Shown: positions 48,801-56,912 of the stretch, piece by piece
Layout: each line of letters starts with the position of its first letter
Numbering within the stretch: position 1 is the first letter of the stretch
NCBI GenBank assembly: GCA_937951875.1
Contig: CALGAN010000013.1
Location: 1-64,000 of the forward strand
Length of the DNA: 64,000 bases
Direction: 5' to 3'
DNA from: an uncultured Alkalilimnicola sp.
Lineage (GTDB): Bacteria; Pseudomonadota; Gammaproteobacteria; Nitrococcales; AK92
Made by a program: the position numbers and the translations under genes
Notes under the pieces: model-generated
Seen by the model: the letters and a program-made list of their open reading frames with translations, nothing else
What the model was told of the DNA's origin: nothing
The model's database searches: none

Positions 48801-51682
48801 CGCTCTGGCAGTGGTCGGTGGGCAAGGGGCAGGTGCTGTGGAGCGAGCGCGACGACAACAGCCTGCAGATCGTGCCTGAGCAGCGCGACTACCGGGTCGG
48901 CGATACCGCCCGCTATCTGGTCAAGAACCCCTTCCCCGGCGCCCGGGCGCTGATCACGGTCGAGCGCTACGGCGTGCTCGACCAGTGGGTGCAGACCCTG
49001 GCCGACAGCACCGCCGTGATCGAGGTGCCGGTCAAGGGCGACTACCTGCCCGGCTACTACCTGTCGGTGGTGGTGGTGTCGCCGCGGGTGCAGCCGCCGC
49101 CGGGCGATCACCAGCTCGATCTCGGCAAGCCCGCGTTCCGCATGGGCTATGTCAAGACCGAGGTGCGCGATCCGTACAAGGAGATCGAGATCCGCGCCGT
49201 CACCGAGCGCGCCAGCTACAAGCCCGGCGAGACCGTGCGGGTCGAGGTCAGCGCCGCGCCGCGGCAGGGCGCCGCCGGCGAGCCGATCGAGCTGGCGGTG
49301 GCGGTGCTGGATGAGGCGGTGTTCGACCTGATCGGCGACGGCCGCCGCCACTTCGACCCCTACCGCGGCTTCTATGCCCTCGACAACCTGGACGTGGAGA
49401 ACTACAGCCTGCTGCTGCGGCTCATCGGCCGCCAGCAGTTCGAGAAGAAGGGCGCCAACGCCGGCGGTGACGGCGGCGCCGCCGGCTTCGACGTGCGCGG
49501 CAATTTCAAGTACGTGGCCTACTGGAACCCGGCGCTGCCGGTCGAGGACGGCAAGACCCGCTTCGAGTTCCAGGCCCCGGACAACCTCACCGGCTGGAAG
49601 ATCCTGGTGCTGGCCGCCACCCCGGGCGACCGCTTCGGCTTGGGCGAGGGCGGCTTCACCGTCAACAAGCTCACCGAGCTGCGCCCGGCCATGCCCAACC
49701 AGGTGCTGGCCGGCGACCGCTTCCGCGCCGGCGTGAGCCTGATGAACCGCACCGACCAGGCGCGCGAGCTGACCGTGCGCTGGCAGGTGCAGGGGCCGGT
49801 GCAGAACGGCGGCCTGCAGCATGAGCAGAAGCTGCGGCTGGCGCCGTTCCAGCGCCAGGTGCTGTACCTGCCGGTGGAGACCATCGCTCCCGGCGAGCTG
49901 CGCTTCACCGTCAGCGCCGCCGACGGCGTCGATAGCGACGCCTTCAGCCATGTGCTGGCGGTGAAGCGGGTCGAGGCCCTGGAAACCGCCGCCACCTTCG
50001 GCGCCACCGCCGAGCCGCTGGTGCGCGAGGTCGTCCGCTTCCCCGCGGACATGCGGGAGGATGTCGGAGGGCTGGCGCTGGTGGTCTCGCCCTCGGCGAT
50101 CGGCAACATCGACGGCGCCTTCCGCTACATGCGCGACTATCCCTACTCGTCCTGGGAGCAGCAGCTGTCCAAGGGCGTGATGGCGGCGCGCTTCCTCGAT
50201 CTGCGGCCCTACCTGCCGGATGACCTGCGCTGGGATGAGGCGCCCGCGCTGCCGGCGCGGGTACTGGCGGAGGCGGCCGCCTTCCAGGCCCCGAACGGCG
50301 GCATGGCGTTCTTCGTGCCGGACGACCGCTACGCCAGCCCTTATCTGTCGGCTTACACCGCACTGGCCTTCAGCTGGCTGCGCCGCAGCGGCCACGAGGT
50401 GCCGGCCGCCGTTGAGCAGCGTCTGCACGGCTACCTGGAGCAGCTGCTGAGCCGCGACGCGCTGCCCGATTTCTACACCGCCGGCATGGCCGCCACGGTG
50501 CGTGCCGTGGCGCTGGCGGCGCTGGCCGAGCGCGGCCGGGTCGACGCCGGCACCCTGCTGCGCTACCGGCCGCATGCGCCGCGCATGGACCTGTTCGGGC
50601 GCGCCCACTACTTGCTGGCGGCGCTCCAGGTGCCGGGCACCGAGGCGCTGCGCGCCGAGATCGCCGCCAGCATCCTGGCGCAGGCCGTGCAGAGCGGCGA
50701 CAAGTTCAGCTTCAATGAGCCCTGGGCCGACGACTACAACCGCATCCTCGCCACGCCGGCGCGCAGCAATTGCGCGGTGCTGTCGGCGCTGACCGCCTAC
50801 GCCGCCACCGACGCCGGCCGGGCGACGGTCGGCGACGTGCCGGCCAAGCTGGCGCGCTTCGTGAGCCAGGCGCGCGGCGCCCGCCCGCACTGGCAGAACA
50901 CCCAGGAGAACGTGTTCTGCCTCAACGCCTTGACCGACTACGCCCGGGCGTACGAGGCCGCGTCGCCGGCCATGCGGCTTGCCGCCAGCGTCGACGGCGA
51001 GCCGCTCGGCGCGGTGACGTTCGACGATCCGCGCGACCCGCCGGCGCGGCTGGAGCGCCCGCTCGGCGCCGGCGACGCCGGCCGCACGGGCACGGTCGAG
51101 CTGCGCAAGGAGGGCGAGGGGCGTTACTACTACGGGCTGTATCTGAACTACGCGCCGACGCGGCCTAGCCCCGAGCGGATCAACGCCGGCATCGACGTCC
51201 GCCGCGAATACAGCGTGCGGCGCAACGGCGAATGGCGGCTGCTGTCGTCGCCGGCGCGCGTCGCGCGCGGCGAGCTGGTGCGGGTGGATCTGTACCTATC
51301 GCTGCCGACCGCGCGCACCTTCGTGGTGGTGGACGACCCGGTGCCGGGCGGCCTGGAGCCGGTCAACCGCGATCTCGCCACCGCCTCGGCGGCGGACGCC
51401 GACGCCGGCGAGTTCCAGCCGGCCGGCGGCTCCTGGTACCTGCAGTACAGCGATTGGCAGTACTACGGCCAGTCGCTGTGGAGCTTCCACCATCGCGAGC
51501 TGCGCCACGATGCGGCGCGCTTCTACGCCGAGTACCTGCCGCCGGGCAACTATCACCTGAGCTACACCGCCCAGGCCATCGCCGACGGCGAGTTCGCGGC
51601 GTCGCCGGTGCACGCCGAGGAGATGTACGACCCAGACGTGTTCGGCAAGGGCGCGCCGGCGGTGCTGCGGGTGGGCGAGTGA
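45860..51682 (+). CDS. bacterial alpha-2-macroglobulin without thioester cysteine
   Basis: 1940 residues from ATG 45860 (GAAGG upstream). The N-terminal anchor is SSLLAALAVIAIFFASRFGL. It has MG-type beta domains, the A2M region around GRAHYLLAALQVP and KILVLAATPGDRFGLGEGGF, and the helical thioester-domain fold from about residue 1400. The usual CxEQ motif is replaced at 1431-1434 by SWEQ (in YPYSSWEQQLSKG), so no covalent thioester can form. Periplasmic bacterial A2Ms trap host or rival proteases; thioester-less members (YfaS-like) are thought to trap without covalent bonds. The gene lies near pbpC, the typical A2M partner, but a DedA gene is inserted between them on the other strand. Confidence 0.9.
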   Translation: MRSSLLAALAVIAIFFASRFGLFEPAPLAVNAAGAAPLRVDRITPEGEDVPAGRQVVIQFNRPVVSLGRMERPAGQVPVTITPALRCQWRWLNTSALACQLGEREAMAPATVYTVRVGTGLRAEDGGALAAPVERRFVTERPRVEWVSFERWQAPTVPVLRARFNLPVTRESVERALSLALPQHGGKRVALQVVELADEARPGYAVLPLPGSDQLLLAYLPGPQAPQDAQARDSWLLAPVEALPADATAELWVAPGLRSPRGPEAGVEARVALRFDTLPEFRFLGVRCTDLRGEELQLAGPDDGRCNPLRSVSLLFSSPVIEEAVRDHVRFTPDLAGGRDDYDPWENHGGYSRLESPHERGRVYPVTLPELLKADRVYRAQEDGELRDEFGRALPQPLDVSWRTDHRAPELVLLHEDAVLEQAVDSELAMAVTNLAEVEVSYAGITAAGEVPAGTRTIALPEVRDVAFLEPIGVRDMLQGRSGALWGELRPRPAAERTRSEWDFFAQVTPFQVHVKLGHFGSLVWVTELASGQPVADAQVSVHRGNYARLADLGAALVQARTDAEGLARLPGSDALDPELAYRYVWQRDDQRLLVKVVRGDAMALLPLDYRFGIDAGRVSDWEVSAVSLPRNGHLRAWGATAQGIYRAGETVRYKLFVRNQDERTLIAPPPGPYTLTVIDPMDREVHRVEALTLSSFGAYAGEFAVPATGAVGWYRFVLTAEFLPAELEPLRVLVSDFTPSPFRVGVELNGERFGVGDRMVVDTAARLHAGGPYAEAPVRVNVRLREQALTPEDPRARGFRFQTLLEDDNRGVLTLYDQEGRVDAAGELRTSFTVADNPILYGELLVESSVSDDRGKSVAGFARARYYGRDRYVGLRSAAWVLEQGKPADIQAVVVDDRGRLAAGTPIELTVEWREVTAARVKGAGNAYLTQFQSQWREKHRCALVSAAEPQVCRFTPARAGEYRVTARISDRRGRPHQSTLWQWSVGKGQVLWSERDDNSLQIVPEQRDYRVGDTARYLVKNPFPGARALITVERYGVLDQWVQTLADSTAVIEVPVKGDYLPGYYLSVVVVSPRVQPPPGDHQLDLGKPAFRMGYVKTEVRDPYKEIEIRAVTERASYKPGETVRVEVSAAPRQGAAGEPIELAVAVLDEAVFDLIGDGRRHFDPYRGFYALDNLDVENYSLLLRLIGRQQFEKKGANAGGDGGAAGFDVRGNFKYVAYWNPALPVEDGKTRFEFQAPDNLTGWKILVLAATPGDRFGLGEGGFTVNKLTELRPAMPNQVLAGDRFRAGVSLMNRTDQARELTVRWQVQGPVQNGGLQHEQKLRLAPFQRQVLYLPVETIAPGELRFTVSAADGVDSDAFSHVLAVKRVEALETAATFGATAEPLVREVVRFPADMREDVGGLALVVSPSAIGNIDGAFRYMRDYPYSSWEQQLSKGVMAARFLDLRPYLPDDLRWDEAPALPARVLAEAAAFQAPNGGMAFFVPDDRYASPYLSAYTALAFSWLRRSGHEVPAAVEQRLHGYLEQLLSRDALPDFYTAGMAATVRAVALAALAERGRVDAGTLLRYRPHAPRMDLFGRAHYLLAALQVPGTEALRAEIAASILAQAVQSGDKFSFNEPWADDYNRILATPARSNCAVLSALTAYAATDAGRATVGDVPAKLARFVSQARGARPHWQNTQENVFCLNALTDYARAYEAASPAMRLAASVDGEPLGAVTFDDPRDPPARLERPLGAGDAGRTGTVELRKEGEGRYYYGLYLNYAPTRPSPERINAGIDVRREYSVRRNGEWRLLSSPARVARGELVRVDLYLSLPTARTFVVVDDPVPGGLEPVNRDLATASAADADAGEFQPAGGSWYLQYSDWQYYGQSLWSFHHRELRHDAARFYAEYLPPGNYHLSYTAQAIADGEFAASPVHAEEMYDPDVFGKGAPAVLRVGE

Positions 51683-51796
51683 GGCGGTGCCGGCATCATG
51701 GCGAGCTCTGATTATCGCCCCCCGCCCCGGAACCGGGCTAGCGCGCGCATCATCCCAGTACGAGATGGCCGAGGCTTGGCAGGACGTCGCTCGGTA

Positions 51797-51856
51797 CGTT
51801 CCCTCCCCCCTCGCGGGCGAGCGCGTAGCGAGGGAGCCGTCGGGGAGACGGGGCCA
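51797..51856. repeat. degenerate C-rich palindromic repeat copy
   Basis: CCCTCCCCCCTCGCGGGCG is followed by AGCGAGGGAG and CGGGGAGACGGGG. It is an imperfect, extended version of the hairpin family. It is followed by ACCGCGAAGCGC, a string also seen directly after the 6055 copy. Confidence 0.4.
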
Positions 51857-51883
51857 AACCGACCGCGAAGCGCGACCCTGACC

Positions 51884-52525
51884 TCAGGCCGGGCGCGCCA
51901 GCCGCGCCCGCAGGTATTCGACGATCGCCGGCGAGATGGACAGCAGGATGATGCCGATCAGCACCAGCGACAGGTTGTCCTTCACCCACGGCAGATTGCC
52001 GAACAGGAAGCCGGCGTAGGTGAGCGAGGCCACCCACAGCACGGCGCCGCCGGCGTTGAAGGCGAGGAAGCGCCGGTACGGCATCTTGGCCATGCCGGCC
52101 ACGAACGGCGCGTAGGTGCGGATGATGGGGATGAACCGGGCCAGCACGATGGTCTTGCCGCCGTGACGCAGATAGAAGGCCGTGGCCTTGTCCAGGTGCT
52201 CGCGCTTGAGGAAGCGCGCGTCGTCGGAGAATACCTTGGGGCCCACGCGGGCGCCGATGGCGTAGTTGACGCCGTCGCCCAGCACCGCCGCCACGATCAG
52301 CAGCACGATCAGCACATGCACGTCCATGCCGCCGGCCGCGGCAATGGTGCCGGCGACGAACAGCAGCGAGTCGCCGGGCAGGAATGGCGTCACCACCAGC
52401 CCGGTCTCGCAGAACACGATCAGGAACAGCAGCCCGTAGATCCACGGTCCGTAGGCGGCGGTGAGCGCGGCCAGGTGCTGATCCAGGTGCAGGACCAGGT
52501 CGATGAACAGGCTGATGAGTTCCAT
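51884..52525 (-). CDS. DedA-family membrane protein
   Basis: 213 residues from ATG 52525, preceded by GGAGG. DedA/SNARE-associated signatures are ETGLVVTPFLPGDSLLFVAG and the re-entrant loop region FIPIIRTYAPFVAGMAKMPY, with the conserved GG...F-R-IP-R arrangement. There are five to six hydrophobic segments. DedA proteins recycle undecaprenyl phosphate or scramble lipids across the inner membrane. This one sits between alpha-2-macroglobulin and pbpC, both envelope genes, but on the opposite strand. Confidence 0.92.
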   Translation of the reverse strand: MELISLFIDLVLHLDQHLAALTAAYGPWIYGLLFLIVFCETGLVVTPFLPGDSLLFVAGTIAAAGGMDVHVLIVLLIVAAVLGDGVNYAIGARVGPKVFSDDARFLKREHLDKATAFYLRHGGKTIVLARFIPIIRTYAPFVAGMAKMPYRRFLAFNAGGAVLWVASLTYAGFLFGNLPWVKDNLSLVLIGIILLSISPAIVEYLRARLARPA

Positions 52526-52632
52526 TCGGCCTCCATGCTGAGCGCGGCCCGGCGCCGCGGTGACGGTGATGGGGCTATGGTAGTCGGCGCGGTCGGTGCC
52601 GGTATAGGAAGGCGTGCGCACCGGAGGCGGAC

Positions 52633-54792
52633 ATGGCCCGGAAAGTAGCGATCGCCACCGCCCTGGTGGCCGGGCTGCTGATCGCGCTGCTGGCCGTCGC
52701 CACCGTTACCGCCGTGCAGCCGCCGCCGGGCGAGCTGCCGCCGGGCGACGGCGGGGTGCGCAAGGCGCAGATCCTCGATCGCGCCGGCCAGCCGCTGACC
52801 GTGACCTACCAGAACGAGTGGAACGTGCACGAGCGCGTGCCGCTGTACGCCATGCCCGAGTTCCTGCAGCGGATCTTCGTGCTGGCCGAGGATCGCCGCT
52901 TCTACGAGCACGGCGGCGTCGACTGGCGCGCCCGGCTCGCGGCGCTGGGGCAGAACCTGCGCGCCGGGCGGGCGGTGCGCGGCGCCAGCACCATCAGCGA
53001 GCAGGCGATCAAGCTGCTCCGGCCACGGCCGCGCACGCTCTGGGCGCGCTGGCTGGAGGGCTTCGAGGCGCAGTGGCTGGAGCGGCGCTACTCCAAGAGC
53101 GAGATCCTGGAGTTCTACCTCAACCAGGTGCCCTACGCGGCGCAGCGCCGCGGCGTGGTGCAGGCGGCGCGCTACTACTTCGACCGCGACCTCTCCACCC
53201 TGAGCCGCAAGGAGATGGCGGCGCTGGCGGTGCTGGTGCGCGCGCCCAGCCGGCTCGATCCCTACCGCGCCCCCGAGCGGCTGGAGCGGCAGCTCGCCGC
53301 GTTCCTCGACCGGCTGCGGCGCGACGGTCTGCTGGACGAGGCCACCGTCGCCGCCATCCGCGCCGAGCCGCTGCAATTGCGCCAGCCGTCGCTGCCGGTC
53401 GACGCCCGGCACGCGGCGGTGCGGCTGTACCGGTCGCTGCCGCCGGCGCTGGCCGGCGCGCCGCGGCTCTACACCACCCTGGATGCCGGCCTGCAGGCCA
53501 AGGCCGCCGCCATTCTGGCGCGGAACCGCGCCGCCTTGGCCGATGCCGGCGTGCGCCACGCCGCGCTGATCGTAATCGAGCACGGCAGCGGCGAGGTGCG
53601 CGCCTACGTCAGCGCCCACGACGGCGGTCCCGGCAGCGACTTCGACGCCGCCGCCGTGCCGCGCCAGCCCGGCTCCACGCTCAAGCCGTTCCTCTACGCC
53701 CTGGCGCTGGAGCAGGGCTGGACCGCCGCCACCCTGATCGACGACAGCCCGCTGGTGGAGGCGGTCGGTCGCGGCCTGCACGCCTACCGCAACTACTCGC
53801 GCAGCCACTATGGCCCGGTGCCGCTGCGCGACGCGCTTGGCAACTCGCTCAACATCCCGGCGGTGCGTGCCATCCAGTGGGTGGGGGCGGGCCGGTTCCT
53901 GGAGCGGCTGCGGGCTTTGGGAATCGACAGCCTGACCGCGCACCCCGAGCACTACGGCGACGGCCTAGCGCTGGGCAACGGCGAGATCACGCTCTGGGAG
54001 CTGACCGCCGCCTACGCGGCGCTGGCGCGCGGCGGCGAGTACCGCCCGCCGCGCCTGCTGCGCGACCTGCCACCCGCGCCGGGACGGCAGGTGTTCTCGC
54101 CGGAGGTCAGCTCGCTGATCGCCGACATCCTCGCCGACCCGTCGGCGCGCCAGCTCGAATTCGGGCAGAGCGGGCTGATGCGCTTTCCCGTGCAGACCGC
54201 CATCAAGACCGGCACTTCCAGCGATTACCGCGACGCCTGGGCGGTCGGCTTCAATCACCGCTACACGGTGGGGGTGTGGATGGGCAGCCTCGACGGACGG
54301 CCGATGCGCAACATCACCGGCGCCCGCGGCCCGGTGCTGGTGCTGCGCTCGGTGTTCGCCGAGCTCACCCGCGACGGCGACAGCGCGCCGCTGCCGCGCA
54401 GCCCGCGGCTGATAGCGCAGGCGGTGTGCCGCGACACCGGCACCGTCGCCACCGCCGATTGTCCCAGCCGCATCGAATACTTCCTGCCCGGCACCGGGCC
54501 GGCGCCGGCCCCTGGGCCGGCGGTCGCCGCGCCGCCGCAGTTCCGGCTGCGGCAGCCGTCCTGGGATTTGCAGCTGGCGCTGGATCCGCGCCTGCCGGCC
54601 GACCGGCAGCGGTTCCGCTTCTTGCTCGACGGCGTTGGGCCGGGCGAGCGGGTGGAGTGGTTCGTCGACGGCGAGCGGGTGGCGGTGACGGACGGGCCGG
54701 AGCTGCTGTGGCCGCTGACGCGCGGCGCGCATCAGGCCTGGGCGCGGGTCGGGGAGCGGGAGACGGCGCGGGTGCCGTTCCAGGTGAGGTGA
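52633..54792 (+). CDS. pbpC: penicillin-binding protein 1C
   Basis: 719 residues. One N-terminal helix (VAIATALVAGLLIALLAVAT) anchors it. The glycosyltransferase domain has EDRRFYEHGGVDWRA, GASTISEQAIKLL and ILEFYLNQVPYAAQ. The transpeptidase domain has SxxK in RQPGSTLKPFLYALALEQG, SxN in GNSLNIPAVRAIQ and KTG in AIKTGTSSDYRDAWA. A C-terminal BiPBP_C beta domain follows from about 640. It polymerises and may cross-link peptidoglycan in the periplasm. It pairs with bacterial alpha-2-macroglobulins, which repair damage after protease attack. Confidence 0.95.
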   Translation: MARKVAIATALVAGLLIALLAVATVTAVQPPPGELPPGDGGVRKAQILDRAGQPLTVTYQNEWNVHERVPLYAMPEFLQRIFVLAEDRRFYEHGGVDWRARLAALGQNLRAGRAVRGASTISEQAIKLLRPRPRTLWARWLEGFEAQWLERRYSKSEILEFYLNQVPYAAQRRGVVQAARYYFDRDLSTLSRKEMAALAVLVRAPSRLDPYRAPERLERQLAAFLDRLRRDGLLDEATVAAIRAEPLQLRQPSLPVDARHAAVRLYRSLPPALAGAPRLYTTLDAGLQAKAAAILARNRAALADAGVRHAALIVIEHGSGEVRAYVSAHDGGPGSDFDAAAVPRQPGSTLKPFLYALALEQGWTAATLIDDSPLVEAVGRGLHAYRNYSRSHYGPVPLRDALGNSLNIPAVRAIQWVGAGRFLERLRALGIDSLTAHPEHYGDGLALGNGEITLWELTAAYAALARGGEYRPPRLLRDLPPAPGRQVFSPEVSSLIADILADPSARQLEFGQSGLMRFPVQTAIKTGTSSDYRDAWAVGFNHRYTVGVWMGSLDGRPMRNITGARGPVLVLRSVFAELTRDGDSAPLPRSPRLIAQAVCRDTGTVATADCPSRIEYFLPGTGPAPAPGPAVAAPPQFRLRQPSWDLQLALDPRLPADRQRFRFLLDGVGPGERVEWFVDGERVAVTDGPELLWPLTRGAHQAWARVGERETARVPFQVR

Positions 54793-54811
54793 CGACGGCA
54801 CCCGCTCGGGC

Positions 54812-54940
54812 TTACTTCACGCCCGGCGTCAGCTTCTCGGCCTCCTTCCGCTTGCGCACCTTGCGCGGGTTGGGCCGGGTGTTGCCGTGGCTGCCGCGGA
54901 AGATCTTGCCGCGGCGGGTCTTGCGATCACCTTTTCCCAT
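54812..54940 (-). CDS. 30S ribosomal protein bTHX
   Basis: 42 residues, too short for usual gene calls. It starts MGKGDRKTRRGKIFRGSHG and continues with NTRPNPRKVRKRKEAEK, closely matching bTHX/Thx, whose Thermus form begins MGKGDRRTRRGKIWRGTYG. AAGGAGG lies about 9 nt upstream of ATG 54940. The protein binds 16S rRNA at the top of the 30S head and is strongly basic. It is convergent with pbpC and has its own promoter region in the gap before the ilvB leader. Confidence 0.93.
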   Translation of the reverse strand: MGKGDRKTRRGKIFRGSHGNTRPNPRKVRKRKEAEKLTPGVK

Positions 54941-55017
54941 ATCGAACCTCCTTTTGCGATATGTGCCCGTCGCAGTGTAGAGGATTCGGGCCGGAAAGGC
55001 CCGGATACATTGCGGGC

Positions 55018-55046
55018 TTGCAAGCGCGCCATCACGCGCGCATTAT
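55018..55046 (+). promoter_or_regulatory. sigma70-type promoter of the leader/ilvB-like gene
   Basis: TTGCAA (55018-55023), a 17-bp spacer and CATTAT (55041-55046). Transcription would begin at about 55053, some 33 nt before the leader peptide ATG. The spacer carries GCGCG-CCATCAC-GCGCG, which could bind a regulator. Confidence 0.5.
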
Positions 55047-55085
55047 CGTAACTTACCGTTCGAACCGCGGAGCACGATTCGACCC

Positions 55086-55184
55086 ATGGCCGCTCACGAC
55101 CTCGCTATCGCTCCTGCCGCCTCGCTGGCGGTCGTAGCCGTAGTAGTAGCGGTCGTGCGCCTCGCGCCCGCGGGTCCGTTCTAG
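55086..55184 (+). CDS. IvbL-like leader peptide (attenuator)
   Basis: A 32-residue open frame, MAAHDLAIAPAASL followed by AVVAVVVAVVRLAPAGPF. Seven of nine residues at 16-24 are Val, as in the enterobacterial IvbL peptide that senses valyl-tRNA. The stop is TAG 55182-55184. A GC-rich stem (55207-55239) begins 23 nt later and the ilvB-like gene at 55295. Valine codons (GTC/GTA/GTG) fall at 55131-55157. CTCGCGCC (55161-55168) is complementary to GGCGCGAG (55217-55224) and GTAGCC (55134-55139) to GGCTAC (55192-55197), giving competing structures as attenuation needs. Confidence 0.78.
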   Translation: MAAHDLAIAPAASLAVVAVVVAVVRLAPAGPF

Positions 55185-55206
55185 CTCTACAGGCTACGAA
55201 TCCAGC

Positions 55207-55239
55207 AACCCCCGCCGGCGCGAGAGCCCGGCGGGGGTT
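55207..55239 (+). terminator. attenuator stem-loop upstream of ilvB-like gene
   Basis: AACCCCCGCCGG and CCGGCGGGGGTT form a perfect 12-bp stem with a 9-nt loop. It is followed by CGCGTTTCTGG, a poor U tract. It follows the Val-rich leader peptide and precedes the structural gene by 55 bp, the classic layout of transcription attenuation. Confidence 0.7.
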
Positions 55240-55294
55240 CGCGTTTCTGGGCTCCCTCGCCGTCGCTTCCCGAGCGGGACGAGGAGACCGCCCA

Positions 55295-56833
55295 ATGATC
55301 AGACTCACCGGTGCACAGCTAGTCGTCCGACTCCTGGAGCGGCAGGGCGTGCGCGTCGTAACCGGTACGCCGGGCGGCGCCGATTCGCCGCTGCGCGCTG
55401 CGTTCGCGCGCAGTCCCGCCATTCGCTACGTGCCAGCCCGCCACGAGCGCGGCGCCGGCTTCATCGCCCAGGGCTTGGCGCGGGTCAGCGGTCGGCCGGC
55501 GGTCTGCCTGGCGTCGTCGGGCCCGGCGGCGGATAGCCTCGCCGCCGTCCTGGCCGCCGCGCGGCTGGACGCGATTCCGCTGATCTGCATGACTGAGGGC
55601 GCCGACCTCGATGGGGCGAGTGCACCCACCAAGCACGCCTTTCGGGCGCGCGCGGCCCGCGAGCTGCTGGAGATCGTCCCGGCGGCGTTCCGCATCGCCG
55701 CCTCCGGCCGGCCCGGGCCGGTGCTGCTCGACATCCCCGTCGAGGTTCAGGCCGAGATCGCCGCGTTCGCCGTCTGGCCGGCGCCGGGCGAGCCGCAGTC
55801 CGCGCCCGCGCCGGAGCCGGCGGCCGTGACGGCCGCCGCCGCGCTGATCGACCGCGCTCGGCGGCCGCTGCTCTACCTCGGCGGCGACGTGGTCCACGGC
55901 GGCGCCAGCGGCATGGCCCAGCGGCTGGCGGAGAAGGCCGGATTGCCGACGGTCATGACCCTGGCAGCGCTGGGGGCGTTGCCGGCTGGGCACCCGCAGG
56001 CGCTGGGCGTGGCGGACGCTCAGGTCGAGCGGACGCTGGCGGAGTGCGATCTGCTGATCATGGTCGGTGCCCGCTTCGATGCACGCGCCGACGCCCGGCC
56101 CGAAGCCGCCGCTGTCGGCGCGCGCATCATCCGGATCGACATCGAGCCGGATCGGGGCGAGCGAGCGGCGCTGACCATCGGCGGCGATCTCGGCTCGGTG
56201 CTGGCGGCGCTGCTGCCGCAGGTGACGGAGACGCCGCGCGGCGCTTGGCAGCGGCGGGTCGCCGCGCTCAAGGCGCGCCAGGCGCGGGGCGATCACGATC
56301 CGCGCACGCTGTGCGGCCTGGTGCGGGCGGTGGCGGCGCTGGCCGGCGAGCGGGCGATCATCGCCGCCGATCTCGACCGCCAGCGGTCGCTGGTGGCGCA
56401 GGCTTATCCGTTGCGCCGGCCGCGCCGCTGGTTGAGTGGGCATGGAACCGTGGGCTTCGGCCTGCCGGCGGCCATCGGCGCGGCGCTGGCCGATCCCGCC
56501 GCGCCGGTGATCTGCTTTTGCGACGAGAGCGGTCTGCTGCTGAATCTGCAGGAGCTGGCCACCGCCGCCGAGCAACGGGTCAATCTGAAGGTGGTGCTGT
56601 GCGGCGAGCGCGCGTCGGATGGGGGCTGGCGGAGTCCGTTCGGCGGGCAGGAGCCGTCAGTCGGCGGTGTGGATTTCTGCCGGATCGCGGCGGGGTTCGG
56701 TTTCGAGATCGCCGATTTGGGCGCGAGCGGGCATCCGCGGGCCTTGCTGGCGCCGGCCTTGAATCAAGCCGGTCCGTGTCTGATTCGCGCGCCCGTCAGG
56801 AGCACCGAGTACGCCGTTTCTCTGGCGTCGTAG
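55295..56833 (+). CDS. IlvB-like acetolactate synthase paralogue, degenerate cofactor site
   Basis: 512 residues, about 50 shorter than IlvB. The N-terminal TPP-enzyme domain is close to IlvB: RHERGAGFIAQGLAR keeps the catalytic Glu, and AFRIAASGRPGPVLLDIPVE aligns well. In the C-terminal TPP domain the GDG of FSGDGSLMMN reads DES (FCDESGLLLN, residues 410-412). The downstream NNE metal ligand region reads CGER. Mg-TPP binding is therefore doubtful. There is no regulatory subunit gene ilvN beside it. Normal AHAS condenses pyruvate to acetolactate. This may be a regulatory or altered-activity paralogue under attenuation control. Confidence 0.82.
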   Translation: MIRLTGAQLVVRLLERQGVRVVTGTPGGADSPLRAAFARSPAIRYVPARHERGAGFIAQGLARVSGRPAVCLASSGPAADSLAAVLAAARLDAIPLICMTEGADLDGASAPTKHAFRARAARELLEIVPAAFRIAASGRPGPVLLDIPVEVQAEIAAFAVWPAPGEPQSAPAPEPAAVTAAAALIDRARRPLLYLGGDVVHGGASGMAQRLAEKAGLPTVMTLAALGALPAGHPQALGVADAQVERTLAECDLLIMVGARFDARADARPEAAAVGARIIRIDIEPDRGERAALTIGGDLGSVLAALLPQVTETPRGAWQRRVAALKARQARGDHDPRTLCGLVRAVAALAGERAIIAADLDRQRSLVAQAYPLRRPRRWLSGHGTVGFGLPAAIGAALADPAAPVICFCDESGLLLNLQELATAAEQRVNLKVVLCGERASDGGWRSPFGGQEPSVGGVDFCRIAAGFGFEIADLGASGHPRALLAPALNQAGPCLIRAPVRSTEYAVSLAS

Positions 56834-56860
56834 CGGCGGGTGGAAGCGCGGGAAAGGCTG

Positions 56861-56886
56861 CCCCTCTCCCGGTGCCGGGAGAGGGG
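56861..56886. terminator. perfect C-rich hairpin between convergent genes
   Basis: CCCCTCTCCCGG and CCGGGAGAGGGG (12 bp each) around TG. It lies between the ilvB-like stop and the stop of the peptidoglycan-binding protein gene, and belongs to the dispersed hairpin family. It probably terminates both transcripts. Confidence 0.6.
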
Positions 56887-56912
56887 GCGAGCGTCAAGCG
56901 CCGTTAAGGCTC

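Noticed and set aside
45869..50890. A 1673-codon open frame on the strand opposite the alpha-2-macroglobulin gene
   Set aside because: It is an antisense artefact of high-G+C codon usage: His/Gln/Arg-rich, no domain, no start signal, and it fully overlaps a clearly real gene.
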